A stretch of DNA of 64,000 nucleotides, taken from positions 930,001-994,000 of the forward strand of contig JAMAHW010000001.1 in the NCBI GenBank assembly GCA_023627715.1, in the 5' to 3' direction. The position numbers and the translations under genes were made by a program. Numbering within the stretch: position 1 is the first letter of the stretch; every line of letters begins with the position of its first letter. Source of the DNA: Periconia sp. R9002 (lineage: Eukaryota > Ascomycota > Dothideomycetes > Pleosporales > Periconiaceae). Under the pieces are notes generated by a model that did not search any database, was not told the origin of the DNA, and was given only the letters and a program-made list of their open reading frames with translations. Positions 33,416 through 45,011 of this stretch are shown piece by piece.

Positions 33416-34016
33416 ACACATGGGAAAAGTTAGAATTTTACGTGGGAGGAAATACTTGGTCATATTAGCTACATGAGGAAGCAGGAGAACTCATCAAAGG
33501 GTTTGCTTACTCTTTGGTTATATTGCTCGCCTGTAGGTGAAAGATAGCTCATCCGGCGATCCCGAACCCTGCCCAAATAAAATAAAATCAAAACCACAAC
33601 TCTGCAACTATACATATCAGGTCATACGTGCATTCATCGAAGCATACGAATGTCAGCTCTCGGTATGCTCGAGCATTACTAATATTGCGTGCTTCTAAAA
33701 TGGTCACTACGTCTCTTTTCTTACAACTCTCTATTGAACATTACTCATCCTGACCTACGATCTGTGACATATGCCCTGTTGAGTTCGTATGTTGCTGCTT
33801 CCAATTCAGCGTTGCCATAATACACGGGTACTTGGTCGATTAGAAATGAAACTAGAAGTTGACTAGCCCCTTCTGGCTCTCAAATATCATGCCAGTCCGC
33901 CCTACAAACTACAAGATAAAGACGCCTTCAACTGGAGATATTACGGCGGCATATATAAACACTTCAGGTATCTTATTTCCAATTCTACCACCAGAGCTTC
34001 ACCTCTTCTATAAAAA
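33416..34016. other. Intergenic region FKBP12 to hydrolase
   Basis: About 600 bp of AT-rich sequence containing the hydrolase promoter, with a possible TATA-like ATATATAAA at 33952. No gene is seen. Confidence 0.55.
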
Positions 34017-35006
34017 ATGGCTCTTCCCATAGGAGAGCTAATCTTGCCTCGTCCCACCCAAAACCCCATCCCTTCCAAACCACCAATACCAGGTCCAACA
34101 GAAGCAGCCTTCACAAAAACCTTTGGAAAACTGCTCCCACCAGCGCAATATATCCACACCCCCCATGGGAAAGCCGCATACTACGAATTTCCCCCCTCCA
34201 CTCCCGCTCCAACCTTGAAACCACCTCATCGTGTCCTCCTCATCCACGGCGTCCAAACGCCCGCACTAGGCCTCTACCCACTAACTCATCTTCTCCGAGC
34301 CTCACTCCCAAACGCACACTTCGTCCTCATCGACCTCTGGGGTCACGGCCTAAGCGATACACCCCAACTCCCACACGACCAAAACCTCTTCCACACCCTC
34401 ATCGACACCCTCCTCACCAACCTCCAATGGCCCTCGGCGCACTTAATCGGCTACTCCTTCGGCGGCGCCCTAACAGCAAGCTATGTCCACACGCGGCCAA
34501 ACCTTGTCGAGAGCTTCACCCTCATCGCGCCAGCCGGTCTCATCCCTTCCTCCACCTTCACTCCCGAAGAGCACGTCCACCTACGCGGCGGCGCCGATGA
34601 AGTCGCAGCCCACAAGTGGGTGCACTCGTGGCTCGAAGGCGGCGAAATCAACGTACCCTCAGACTGGAAAGACCGCGTCGCTCGCGGCGAGGTGGTCGCC
34701 GCTGCTCTGCGCAAGTGGCAGCTCACCGAGCACCCCGGCCACGCGGCCTCCGTTGTCGCCATCTTCCGCGACGGCGGCGTCATAGACCACGACGAGGATT
34801 TTAAACGCGCGTTGCAGACGGGGATTCCGTCGTTGGTGGTTTTGGGCGAGACGGATGACGTTTGTAGTGAGGAGCAGATTAGGGGGTTGGGGTTTGAGAG
34901 GGTTTTTGTGGTCAAGGGCGCTGGGCATGGACTTACTAGGGATAAGCCGGAGGAGGTGAAGCAGGTCGCTGGGCATATTGAGAGGTTTTGGGAGAGTGTG
35001 GTTTGA
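34017..35006 (+). CDS. Alpha/beta hydrolase
   Basis: Single exon, 329 aa. Motifs in order: LLIHGV (oxyanion-side HG), DLWGHGLSD, the nucleophile elbow GYSFGG with Ser at about 147, an acid in LGETDD (Asp 280/281) and the catalytic His in KGAGHGL (about 304). The triad is therefore complete. No signal peptide is visible, and Pro residues are common in the first 60 aa. It resembles cytosolic fungal alpha/beta hydrolase fold 1 proteins such as epoxide-hydrolase- or haloperoxidase-like esterases; the substrate is unknown. A second, convergent reading frame on the other strand is a codon-bias shadow. Confidence 0.88.
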   Translation: MALPIGELILPRPTQNPIPSKPPIPGPTEAAFTKTFGKLLPPAQYIHTPHGKAAYYEFPPSTPAPTLKPPHRVLLIHGVQTPALGLYPLTHLLRASLPNAHFVLIDLWGHGLSDTPQLPHDQNLFHTLIDTLLTNLQWPSAHLIGYSFGGALTASYVHTRPNLVESFTLIAPAGLIPSSTFTPEEHVHLRGGADEVAAHKWVHSWLEGGEINVPSDWKDRVARGEVVAAALRKWQLTEHPGHAASVVAIFRDGGVIDHDEDFKRALQTGIPSLVVLGETDDVCSEEQIRGLGFERVFVVKGAGHGLTRDKPEEVKQVAGHIERFWESVV

Positions 35007-36286
35007 GAAGGTGGGGGCTTGGTTTTGATTGTATATTGAAAAGTTTCTTTTTCTGACGAGGATTAGAATGTAAAGTGCATCACTGAGACCTTCTAGCTCC
35101 TTTCAGGAAAACATACACATATGTATATACGTCCGTAGAATAGACAATCCCGGAAATCTAAAAGAATGAATCGTTAAACACAATGATCACTAGAGCCAGC
35201 CTTTATTCATCAGTGTTAGCATCCACTCCAGACTGCACGATTGCGCCGACCACAAATGCACCTACGGAAATACATTTGATAAAGTGTCTTTCATCAAATA
35301 GTTATGAAATGAAATGAAATGAAATGAAATGAAATGAAATGAAACGAAACAATGAATCATCGCAGAGTATTTTTATCCTGGGTATCGACGCATCAATAGT
35401 TCTATGTTCTTTTTCTTCTCCTTCTTCTTTCTAATCAGTCGGTTGAAGTAATCGAAACGGTTCCTTCCCAATCGAGAAAGGAAAGTTCACAAACAAGTGA
35501 CAAAAAATAAGCGGGTAGCTATAAATACACACCTATTAGTCGTTCTAACAGGTCTCAAGCCCTGTTGTTTCGAGTGTTTTATTATGCAAAGTACATATGT
35601 ACATAGATAGATAGCAAGAACGGGTAAATACGAGAGCAGTGATTTGTTGTCCGCAGATAGAAGCTGCAGTATTGATACATGTAAACCGAAAAATTTCCAT
35701 TTTGAGCAACAGGCTGCGAAACGAGGTTTAGTTAGATGTGAAAGAGCGTAGTGACAGTACGATATTTTGTAGAGGTGTGTGGGTAGTGGTTGATGTGCTG
35801 GCGGTTTTAGACATCAATTGATAAGATGAGGCAAAATTTACGAGGTTAGAGGCTGACTATAGGAATTGAAGTCAGACCTTGGCCCTTGGCGTGATCCTTA
35901 TTCCACGATGTGTGTTCAGTGGAAAAGGTAATGAGAATGATTTTGCATTTGCAATGTATAAATTGAATCAACCAGGACCCATAGCCTGTCGCATCGAGCT
36001 GTTTGTGTTTGAGAGTTCTAATTGTCCAGTCGAACTCGCATATAGTTATACACAATGAAGCACCACACGTAATACAACGACATGACGATCTCGAATTTTG
36101 ATAATCCACACTAAATAGAAGACCCTTGTTAGAAATACGCGCCTTTATCTCTCGGCAAGCGACACAATAGGTTCAGAAGACTAGCGTGCGCCTTACTGTT
36201 AGAAAGATGTAAACATAAATAGTACTTTAAATCCTTTGGAAACTGATTATCACTTCCAGCATACCACTCCTCAACAACCCGCAAAA
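35007..36286. other. Intergenic region hydrolase to SDR
   Basis: About 1.28 kb, AT-rich, with the pentanucleotide repeat at 35304. Short ORFs on either strand have no recognisable content. Confidence 0.55.
35304..35344. repeat. (ATGAA)n microsatellite
   Basis: Eight tandem ATGAA/GAAAT pentamers, the last running into GAAAC variants; non-coding. Confidence 0.85.
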
Positions 36287-37273
36287 ATGTCCCGCAATTA
36301 CAAAGCAATCTGGCAGCAATACTACCCACCTCACGCACCGACCTTCACAGAAGCCGACCTCATCCCAGGAAGCAAAGTAGGTAAAGTCTACATCATCACC
36401 GGCGCAAACTCAGGCATCGGATTCCAACTCGCCAAATTCCTCTACCCAACCGGTGCAACAATCTACCTCGCCGGACGCTCTCTCCCCAAAATCTCCAAAG
36501 CCGTCTCCGACATCGAAACCGCATCCTCCCACCTCTCCACAAAGGGCATCCTCAGACCCCTTCCCGGCCTCGACCTCAGCGACCTCCGCACCATCAAACC
36601 CGTCGTGGAAACCTTCGCCTCCCAAGAAACCCACCTCCACATCCTCTGGAACAACGCAGCATCCGGCTACCACCCAGGCGCCTCCACGGCCCAAGGCCAC
36701 GAAGCCTGCATGGGCACAAACGCACTAGGCCCTTTCCTCTTCACCACCCTCCTCCTCCCATACCTCACCGCGGGCTCCAAATCTTCCACCCACCCCTCCC
36801 GCATCATCTGGACCGGCTCTATCCAAATCGAAATGAACGCGCCTGTCGGCGGAATCGACTTCGAGCGTCTCGCACGCGGCAAAACCGTCTTTCACCACGG
36901 CGACTACGCCCAGTCGAAATGCGCCAACCTCCTCCTCGCGCACGAGGCCGCCGCGCGTTGGGGCCATGCCCACAACGTCCTCAGTGTGTGCATCAACCCG
37001 GGGAACCTCCTCACCAACATCTTCAGCGAAGAGCACTGGTTGCTCGTTTTGCTGTTGAAGTGGTTGGTGCTGTATGAGCCGAGGTTTGGCGCGTATACGA
37101 TGATGTTTGCGGGGTTTTCGGAACAGGTGACGTTGGCGCAGAATGGGTGTTATGTTTGGCCTTGGGGGGTCGTGAGGGAGAATTCGAGAGAGGACGTGTA
37201 TAGGGCGATTGGAGAGGGGTTGGCGGGTCGGTTTTGGGAGTGGTGTGAGGAGAGGGTTGAGGGGTTTAGGTAG
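36287..37273 (+). CDS. Short-chain dehydrogenase/reductase
   Basis: Single exon, 328 aa from the ATG at 36287 (MSRNYKAIWQQYYPP). The Rossmann motif TGANSGIGF begins at about residue 38, followed by an NNAAS motif (LWNNAASGYH), an active-site Ser in WTGSIQIE and the catalytic YAQSK (Tyr 207, Lys 211). This is the classical SDR order seen in retinol-dehydrogenase/protochlorophyllide-reductase-like fungal enzymes. A hydrophobic segment near 255-275 (LLVLLLKWLVLYEP) might contact membranes. The substrate is unknown. Third-position C dominates the first two thirds and G the last third, as in the preceding hydrolase gene. Confidence 0.88.
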   Translation: MSRNYKAIWQQYYPPHAPTFTEADLIPGSKVGKVYIITGANSGIGFQLAKFLYPTGATIYLAGRSLPKISKAVSDIETASSHLSTKGILRPLPGLDLSDLRTIKPVVETFASQETHLHILWNNAASGYHPGASTAQGHEACMGTNALGPFLFTTLLLPYLTAGSKSSTHPSRIIWTGSIQIEMNAPVGGIDFERLARGKTVFHHGDYAQSKCANLLLAHEAAARWGHAHNVLSVCINPGNLLTNIFSEEHWLLVLLLKWLVLYEPRFGAYTMMFAGFSEQVTLAQNGCYVWPWGVVRENSREDVYRAIGEGLAGRFWEWCEERVEGFR

Positions 37274-38842
37274 GGTTGGAAGGTGCTGGGAATGTGCTGG
37301 CTTTGGAATTGCTCGAATGTTCCAAATAGATTTAGATATAAGCATGTCTGGTGTTGTGTTGGATCTATATAAATTCGACGTATCATCATCGCAGATGTAC
37401 GAATCATATACTCTCAGTTCATATTTACACAAAATTTTCAGTTCTACACATCTTCTCTCAACGACGCTCTCTCCATCATATCGTACTCATTTTAAACAAC
37501 TACAGTAACGAGGCCTTATTAGAAAACAAGATTAAGGCGGCCAGTAAGTACATGGAGCTTTGACGTCTTGAACATTTTAGAACCCTCGTCTAATCATCAT
37601 TCTATGTAACGGACAGAAAGTCTCGGATATAAAGGTACGTGTTATTAATTCATAAGTATGCTTTAGCCATTGTGGGGTTGATGAGTTAAAATAGAAGCCC
37701 GCGAGAGAACTGATTCATCAATCGCGTAAGATCTCGAAACTAATTCCTCTTAACAGAATAATGTCTGCTTATCATCTCGTATCTTACCGTAGGTGTTATT
37801 GATGGAGATGCGCCGATGCTAACGTACAAGGGGATATTTTGGCACTGCGGCTCTGCGTAGCTTTAACTAATAGGCGCTTTTTTGGTATCAAAGGTGGTTC
37901 AGCTTTTTTAATTTTTTTAGTTTTGGATCATTCTTTATGTTGATGTAGAATTTCTCCCACTCGTTCACAAAAAAACACTCGAATAGCTTCGTTCATTCAG
38001 CTTGACGTTTATCCGAGTCATGGGATAAAAAGGAAGGGCGCCGCCGACGACAGAGAGTAATCCTGTGTCAGAGGATTGCGGCGTGGTTTTAGAAATGGAA
38101 GAAAGTCATATCCTTACGTGTGTTCGTACCGTGTGCGAATACATTGCGTCGCATGACAAACGATATTTTGGTGCTTACTGCTAAGCTTACTACATTGAAC
38201 GGCGTACGCCCTGTGTACTTAATAGGATTAAGCTCGGTCCGAAGCCCCGAGATCGCTAGGATACACACCTGCATCGAGATTGTAGTCATGTGACTGCAAG
38301 TGCATGTCGGTTATCTCGCTGTTTGCATGTCCTATGCATGTAATTGTACGAAAAAATTCCCAGGGGCGTGTAAAGCGATCGATAACGTATGCTTAATATA
38401 GTGTATAGGAACGAGCCTCACTGCAATATACGTGTATCTCCTATTAAGATTATTGGATAAAGAAATAGTAGTGAAGGACTCAGGCATCCCGCTCTGACAT
38501 AAAAAAAGCAAAATGGGTCAAACTGAGTAATGTACCCTAGCACAGGTGGCGTTTCCTAAAATCCTTCCTCTTATCACCTCGAAAGGAACGCGTCGTCTGA
38601 TTAGTCTAAAGGTAAGTCAGTGAGGACGACGATGCTGGTCCGGACCGAAGATGAGTTGGATTCGAGGACGATGGTTGCCTCATTGGATAGTATGCTACAG
38701 TCATTCATTCGGTCATAAATCAATTTTAGAAAGATCAGTGTTGTGAATATATATATGCCTATGGATCGTAATGTTTTACAAGAGAAAAAAAAGAGGAAAA
38801 CAAAATCACGAAACAGACCTTAGACGGGCATCATTCCTTAGA
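37274..38842. other. Intergenic region SDR to carboxylesterase
   Basis: About 1.57 kb, AT-rich. No conserved ORF, RNA gene or clear repeat was found. An ACGCGT 6-mer near 38588 is far from any start. Confidence 0.55.
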
Positions 38843-40606
38843 ATGCAGTTTTTTAATCTTCTTGGATTGAGCGTTGCTTCTACATCTCTCGACATCCAGC
38901 ATCAGCCCGCCGTTACTATTCGAAATGGCACGCTATTGGGCGCCCAAAACCCGTACTATGACCAAGACTTCTTCCTAGGAATTCCGTATGCTCAACCACC
39001 AATTGGAAACCTCCGATACAACCGCCCTCAGCATGTCAACGTGTCATGGGGTGAGAGACCAGCCACAAGCTATGGCCCGTGGTGTTACTCGAATCCTATC
39101 AATCTACCCGCGTATACGGAACAAGGCTTCACTCACGAAGAAAGTGAAGATTGCCTGACTATCAACGTTGTACGGCCGTCATCCGCGAATAACCAGACTA
39201 AACTTCCCGTGCTGGTTTGGATTTATGGTGGTGGTTTCCAAGAGGGTGGTTCCGCTGACCAAAGATATAATATGTCTTACCTCGTACAAGAGTCTGTCAA
39301 CATGGGCAAACCTATTATCGGAGTTTCCTTCAATTATCGAGTTACTGGTTTTGGGTTCCTACCTGGCCGTGCCCTCTTTGAAGCTGGTGTTACCAACCTT
39401 GGATTCCATGACCAGCGACTCGCCCTCCACTGGATCCAGGACAACATTGCCGCATTTGGTGGTGATCCTTCACGCGTTACCATCCAAGGGGAATCAGCTG
39501 GCGCAGCGTCGGTTGGAAAACTCTTCACTGCATATGGAGGCCGTGACGATGGTTTATTCCGTGCAGGCATTATGGAAAGTGGTGGGCCGTTAATCAATCT
39601 ACCTGTCCCATCCCTAGACCAACAAGATGCGGAATATAATGTAGTCTTGAACAAAACCGGTTGCCTGGACACGAAAGACAGCCTCGATTGTCTTCGTTCA
39701 AAAAATGCCACAACCCTACGCGATGCCTTCCTTGGGACCTTTTATTTCCCTGTTACAGATGAAATCTCAGAGCTTGGTTCTACTTCGCTGAAAGAAGGGA
39801 CATTTATCAAACGGCCAATCCTTATGGGAACAAACAGAAACGAAGGCACTGGCTTGACTGCATTCGCGGCTGCGGGTTTGAAACTAGACAACATTCCCGA
39901 ATTCAAAGCAGCTGTTACTGCGACTTGGGCAGGCATTCCCGACGCAGACGCGGATACCATTGTCCGCGAATACGTCACCAATCTGTCACCAGAAGTTGCC
40001 CAGAAAGACCTAGGCACTGTCTTGCTATCTCCCAACACAGATTTGGGATCACTCTATGGCAAGTTCACTCTTTATCTGGGTGATTTCTGGTTCGGCGCTG
40101 CGAGACGCTTAACCGTAGAATCTTGGGCGCGTCATGGAGCTCCTGCGTATAGCTACCTCTTCGACGTAGTGCCCAATAACGTTGACCCAAAGGTATTTGG
40201 CACAGCGCATTTCACCGAAGTCGCATTTGTTTTCAGCAATTTTGAAGGGCTGGGCTACCAGGTCGATCCACTCTCTGCCAGCTCCCCGGCAGTTCGACAG
40301 CAGCATCTTCAGGTCAGCAATCTAATGAGCAGAATGTGGATAAACTTTGTAAACGACTTATCGCCAAACGACGAGAATTGTACAACCCTCACTAGTTCAC
40401 AAGATGCCCAAAAGGAATTTCAACAACTCCCAGTTGCAGATTCCGACAGCTCGTCGTCAGCTTGCGACATTTCATGGCCGGCTTACGAGACTGATGCACC
40501 AGAAAATATGGTATTCGACTTGGACGGGGCGAGCGCCAAACCGGACAATTTCAGGGAGTCTGCCATTCGGTCTATCAATAACCTCTTCCCTCATCTTAGC
40601 GCTTAG
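38843..40606 (+). CDS. Secreted type-B carboxylesterase/lipase
   Basis: Single exon, 587 aa from the ATG at 38843, which gives a signal peptide (MQFFNLLGLSVASTS); the ATG at 38771 would place basic residues before it. Type-B signatures are present: EDCLTINVVRP with its disulfide Cys, the oxyanion loop YGGGFQEGG, and GESAGAASV with the nucleophile Ser at about 218. The acid is in NRNEGT (Glu about 334) and the catalytic His in GTAHFTE (about 456), so the triad is complete. Several N-x-S/T sites fit a glycosylated secreted enzyme. Fungal members hydrolyse esters of lipids or plant phenolics; the specificity here is unknown. Confidence 0.92.
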   Translation: MQFFNLLGLSVASTSLDIQHQPAVTIRNGTLLGAQNPYYDQDFFLGIPYAQPPIGNLRYNRPQHVNVSWGERPATSYGPWCYSNPINLPAYTEQGFTHEESEDCLTINVVRPSSANNQTKLPVLVWIYGGGFQEGGSADQRYNMSYLVQESVNMGKPIIGVSFNYRVTGFGFLPGRALFEAGVTNLGFHDQRLALHWIQDNIAAFGGDPSRVTIQGESAGAASVGKLFTAYGGRDDGLFRAGIMESGGPLINLPVPSLDQQDAEYNVVLNKTGCLDTKDSLDCLRSKNATTLRDAFLGTFYFPVTDEISELGSTSLKEGTFIKRPILMGTNRNEGTGLTAFAAAGLKLDNIPEFKAAVTATWAGIPDADADTIVREYVTNLSPEVAQKDLGTVLLSPNTDLGSLYGKFTLYLGDFWFGAARRLTVESWARHGAPAYSYLFDVVPNNVDPKVFGTAHFTEVAFVFSNFEGLGYQVDPLSASSPAVRQQHLQVSNLMSRMWINFVNDLSPNDENCTTLTSSQDAQKEFQQLPVADSDSSSSACDISWPAYETDAPENMVFDLDGASAKPDNFRESAIRSINNLFPHLSA

Positions 40607-41124
40607 ACTGTGCTACTACCTAGGCTATCTCTAATGTCCCTCCAAATCCGACTTCTGGTTCATGTTGCTCCTGTGAGATAAATTCCTTCATTTGTATAAT
40701 TCGCTCTATTCCCTAGATTGTACAGATATATTCCTTCGTTCATATAATCCACTCTGCCCTCTAGACTCTATGAGGACTCCTGATTACCCTTGTGTACATA
40801 GACCCATAGGAGTATGATACCACACTCCCATATGCCTCTGTGAGCATGATATATCCCTGCTATACCGTTCATATTCAACGTACTACCCACGTCATTCCGA
40901 TCTTCTAGAAAAAAACGCTTTGAAACTTTACTAAACAATGAGCCGAAAGCTTTTGGTAGAGCGGATCTTAGTCCTCCGAAGCTCTAAGCGGTTATAATTG
41001 CAAGGTTCAGAGGCACACAAGCCATTACAATATCGTTTATAGAGACATACAGAACTGTTCTCAGCGTCTCTCATTCCCCCCCTTTTCCCCTTCTATTATG
41101 GCATCAACCCATCCACCATCCCCC
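40607..41124. other. Convergent intergenic region
   Basis: Gap between the carboxylesterase stop and the 3' end of the small membrane-protein gene. Nothing further is recognised. Confidence 0.6.
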
Positions 41125-41667
41125 TCACACAAACCAACCCCCCCACCCTAAAACCGCAACCCTCGCAACCACAAACGGCGCAACCTCCGCAAGCCAAACC
41201 CACAAACCCCTCCTCAACATTACCCTCTCCACCTCCCTCCTAACACCCTCATCCTTAACCTCTCCAACTCTCCCTTCCTCTAGTACCCTTTCCCCTCCCT
41301 CTACGTTCCCTCCTTCTCCCTTGCCGTCCCAGAAATACCCAACAGTGAGCTGTCCCAATAATATAGCAGCCAAACACCCTTCCCTCGCGAGGACGGTAAA
41401 GTAGACTAATTTTTTGGTATGCTTGTCCGCGCGTGCGGCGAGGAAGAGGGGGATGCTGAAGGCGAGAGTTTGGGAGCCGAAGACGCGGGTCAGGGCTATT
41501 GAGATGGGTGGGTATGATGGTTGTAGTTGTTTGTAGTGTGATGATGGTGATGTGGGGTGGATATTTTGAAGAATGGAGTGCGGCGAGAGCATGAAAGTGA
41601 GGCCGCTGATGACTTTGAGGGTCCCTTCGGCTAGGAAAAGGGTGGTTAAAGGGACAGAGGGTGGCAT
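41125..41667 (-). CDS. Hypothetical four-helix membrane protein
   Basis: Single exon, 180 aa. Hydrophobic segments lie at about 7-28, 60-80, 88-110 and 155-178, giving a probable four-pass membrane protein. A charged loop (residues about 113-150, Gly/Glu/Arg-rich) lies between the last two. No enzyme motif is seen. The size and topology resemble small unnamed fungal membrane proteins, but I cannot name a family. The start at MPPSVPLTTLFLAEG leads directly into the first helix. Confidence 0.65.
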   Translation of the reverse strand: MPPSVPLTTLFLAEGTLKVISGLTFMLSPHSILQNIHPTSPSSHYKQLQPSYPPISIALTRVFGSQTLAFSIPLFLAARADKHTKKLVYFTVLAREGCLAAILLGQLTVGYFWDGKGEGGNVEGGERVLEEGRVGEVKDEGVRREVERVMLRRGLWVWLAEVAPFVVARVAVLGWGGWFV

Positions 41668-42086
41668 TCTGTCTAGATGGTGGTGCTGTTGCGTCTTTCT
41701 CTTCCAATTGCTTTTTGGTGCAGTATTGGCTTATGGCTTTTCCTGATAAGAACGTATTATTTGATGATAAGCGGCGGTTTGTTTTTTTAAGGATGAGGTG
41801 AAGTTGAAAGATGGGTCCTTTGATAGGTGCACGCGCTTAGTCATCATGGTGTGGTGGAACTCCATTTCACTCAGTTTAACGTCAATTCAATACATTCTTC
41901 TTGTGTAGCAATAGCCTTATAATGTATAATCAAAAAACCAATTGCCTGCGGTACTTGTTGCCGAAAAGAATAGAAAGGATACCTCCCCTGCCTCTAGTGC
42001 ATCTAGTGTACCACCAGTCGACTTCCCCAAGTTAAAATCCGTTTATTTCTACACATCTTACACGTGTAGTATCCCAATTGCCGTAT
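41668..42086. other. Intergenic region
   Basis: Promoter of the membrane-protein gene and 3' flank of the PFK-2 gene. No further feature is seen. Confidence 0.55.
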
Positions 42087-43919
42087 TCAATCGCTAGGAT
42101 TGACATGTGTCTTCTTAAGGTTCAACGGCTGGGGACCGGCTATGGATGGCGTCGCAGTCCCGGATGCGGCTTGTATTTGTGGCGTTCCAATCCCGGGGAA
42201 AGGACTCACAGCCCCTGAAGGTGGGACTGGGATACTGATATCTTCTGGGGAGCTTGGGATAAGCTTTTTTGGAAGATCTGGAATCTTGATGCGCTTGGCA
42301 ACATTGTTGTACGAGGACGGGATGATCTTGCTAATGTCAACGTATAGCACTTTCTACGATGAGTGAAACTTACTTCGATAATCTCATCGCGGGGGAACTG
42401 AAGTTTAGGAATATCAGCAGCATTGCAGGCCATAAGATAGCCGTACAGGACACGAAGGACGGACTCGTGCGCAATAATAAGCAGATCGTTCTCTTCACGC
42501 TCCAGCTCAAGAATGATTGGCTCCATGCGCACGGCAAGATCGTGATAGGACTGATCTAGTTAGCGATTATCTTGTTTTCACTGCGACAACACGTACCTCT
42601 GCACGAGGATATCTATGATGATAAGGGTCTGCTTCGTGCTTTGCTACTTCCTCTGGAAACTCGGCCCTGATCCTCGATTCTGACATCTTTTCGCAAACTC
42701 CGGGATTCATCTGACTCATCTGTGAGCGCTGTCGTACACGGTATCCCTTCTCTGCTAGATATTCTGACGTCTGGACAGTACGCCTGCGTGTCGAGGTCCA
42801 TATTGTGAGGGGTTTGAGAGCGGCATCTTGAGCGCCTTGCTGTATCAAATTCTGCTTCTCCTCCTCGCGGTATTTTAGCAGGGCCTCGCTCATCTTTTTG
42901 GCATAATCACGGCCTTCTGGTGAAAGGGAAGCATCAACCTTGTACGAATCCTCCTCTCGCGTAGTTCCAGCACGGGCGAAATAAGTCTGACGTGACTTAA
43001 TGTGGAGATTGAGGAGGTAGAAGACGATGCGTTGAGAAAGGTATCCAAATGCACAGTTGTTTACTACGACACGCTCGCCCGCGTTGATCATCTTGATCCA
43101 ATGGAGGTCCCGCTCTTCCATGGTTTCAAAATGTGGTATTCGGGAATTAATACGCGCAAGATAGTCTTGCACCGCATCTTCATCCTTCCAATCCTTGTAG
43201 TCTGGAGAGGAGATTTTGACTCTACGAACATTTTCCTGGATGATACGTTCGTCCGTGCAATGGGACTCGATGAAAATGGTTTGTATGCCATTTTTGGCGA
43301 ACTCTTTGGCAAGCGACCTTCGCCCCTGGGAGATGGCGTTCACGGCATCATATATGGCCACTTGACCTTTGTCGTGCTCCAAAAAATCGTAGATATCCTC
43401 ACGGCATTTTTTCAAGATTTTGTTTCGCAGCAGAACAGACTGCGGAGAAGCGTTCAGGAAAAAGTAATCGTCTGGAACATCTTTGCCCGGGCCAAGCGTC
43501 GCACGACGGTAGTCACCCAGGTGAAACACGTGCGTCTTGACACCAAGCCATCTGAGATAGCGGGCGACGGCGACGGATGTGTGTGTTTTTCCACGGGCCG
43601 GAAGGCCAACAGTAGCAATCACAATTCGACCAGAATGAAAGAGGCGCCCAGATTCAGTACTATAAAGCTGGGCAGGAGCCATCTCCTCCTTCTCGGGGAG
43701 ATCATGGATAGCATCGACGAAGGTACTCGACCGCCGCCGGAAGCGGGGCGAGTTGGCGTAGATTTCGGCAGTGCTGCAACGATAAGCATGAAACCAACGA
43801 TGAAGGAATTCGGAAATCGTCGTGTAAAGGAAGGGGGACGGACGAGAGCAGCACAGCCCGCAGAAATATATATATCTGCGGCAGATGGACGTGGTTGAGA
43901 CTTACAGTAGGGTGTCCAT
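42087..43919 (-). CDS. PFK26: 6-phosphofructo-2-kinase with degenerate bisphosphatase domain
   Basis: Four exons: 43919-43906 (14 nt), 43773-42597, 42550-42374 and 42326-42087, giving 535 aa. The kinase half has the P-loop GLPARGKTHTS, HLGDYRRA and VNAISQGRRSLA. The phosphatase half should open with the phosphohistidine motif RHG, but here it reads FARAGTT, so the catalytic His is replaced by Ala at about residue 273. Other phosphatase residues remain, such as TSTRRRTVQT and the second His in IIAHESVLR (about 425). The protein is therefore predicted to make fructose-2,6-bisphosphate without degrading it, like yeast Pfk26. The last intron (47 nt) was placed so that DEIIE joins IIPSSY. The tail is Pro/Ser-rich. 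The 14-nt first exon is inferred from phase. Confidence 0.9.
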
Positions 43920-45011
43920 GTCGCTACCACCTATAATTCAATCCAGTCTGGAAGACTAGAAGAAATGGGAAATAGTGAGGTGGAAAGGAGCAAGAGATCT
44001 CAATGACAACTGAATTGCCAGAGGCAGATGTCTCGGCCTAAGTGTTTGGGAGAGTGAAGTTCAACAATGCACGCCCAATTTCGGAAACCAGCCGCCGGGG
44101 AGGACGAGAGATTAGAGTTCGGAGGCCGAGGATGATCCAACACGGCTGGTCAGGTTAGGTGCGAGGGCACAATTTATATGCAAAATGGAGGGTAAGACAG
44201 CGCAGCAGTGATATAGGTCTTGCGCACCGAGGGGTCCTGAGGAGAGGGATAATTACAATCGGGAGGACGGTGGTTTGACGATGCCACGCCCAAGCTGACT
44301 GTTGGCGGAGGGGAGCGGCGAGGCGGGAAAAGAAAGCAAGCAATCAAGCCACAGGATCGGATCGGTCCAGTGGTAAGGTGCGGTGTAATCTGCTCTGATT
44401 TGCTTTGCACTTCTTGGATTTGATCTCGTGCCGTATAGATCCGAATCTCGATGCGGTATATACAGTAAAGTGCAGTATGGTGCGGTACCTAGGTAGTCTA
44501 CTACTGTACAGTGGTTGTAACAGTAGCAATTGGTTAGTTAGTGAGCATCTATATGTATGCGCTTCATCGGCTGGTGGATGAATTAATCCAATGACGCGGA
44601 CGACTATCGAGCAACTAGTTAGGTGATATCAAGGCTGTCCGTGTCACTCGTCTGCTCCAGTGCTGTGTTGCGAAAAGGATGCGGCCCGTGCGCCGACAGA
44701 GTATTATGTCATCCGGCATGGCAGTAATGGAATTGGTCTCTCCTTGAGAAATTGTCGAGCGAGCTCATCTCACGACACAGAGGAGAGAACTGCATCGCAT
44801 CGCACCGCCGAGCTTTGCATCACCATCTACCGCCCCATTACGCGCACACGGACTCGCCATCTCTTGTGCAATCCTCCGAACCAAACATCAATTAATTTTT
44901 TCACCTTTCCGCCTTCACCAGCGCCTCTCGTCATTGCAAACTCTTGGAACCTCAAAGCAGGTCTTTTCTTAACTACATTCTACCTTATCCCGTCATCTCC
45001 GCCAGTTCATC
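43920..45011. other. Divergent intergenic region (PFK-2 / TOM40)
   Basis: About 1.1 kb containing both promoters. The part just before TOM40 is pyrimidine-rich, as is common upstream of highly expressed fungal genes. No other gene is seen. Confidence 0.6.

Noticed and set aside
35304..35344. CRISPR-like array
   Set aside because: Simple ATGAA pentamers without spacers in a eukaryotic genome.
43002..43898. 298-codon plus-strand ORF
   Set aside because: Antisense to the PFK-2 kinase domain.
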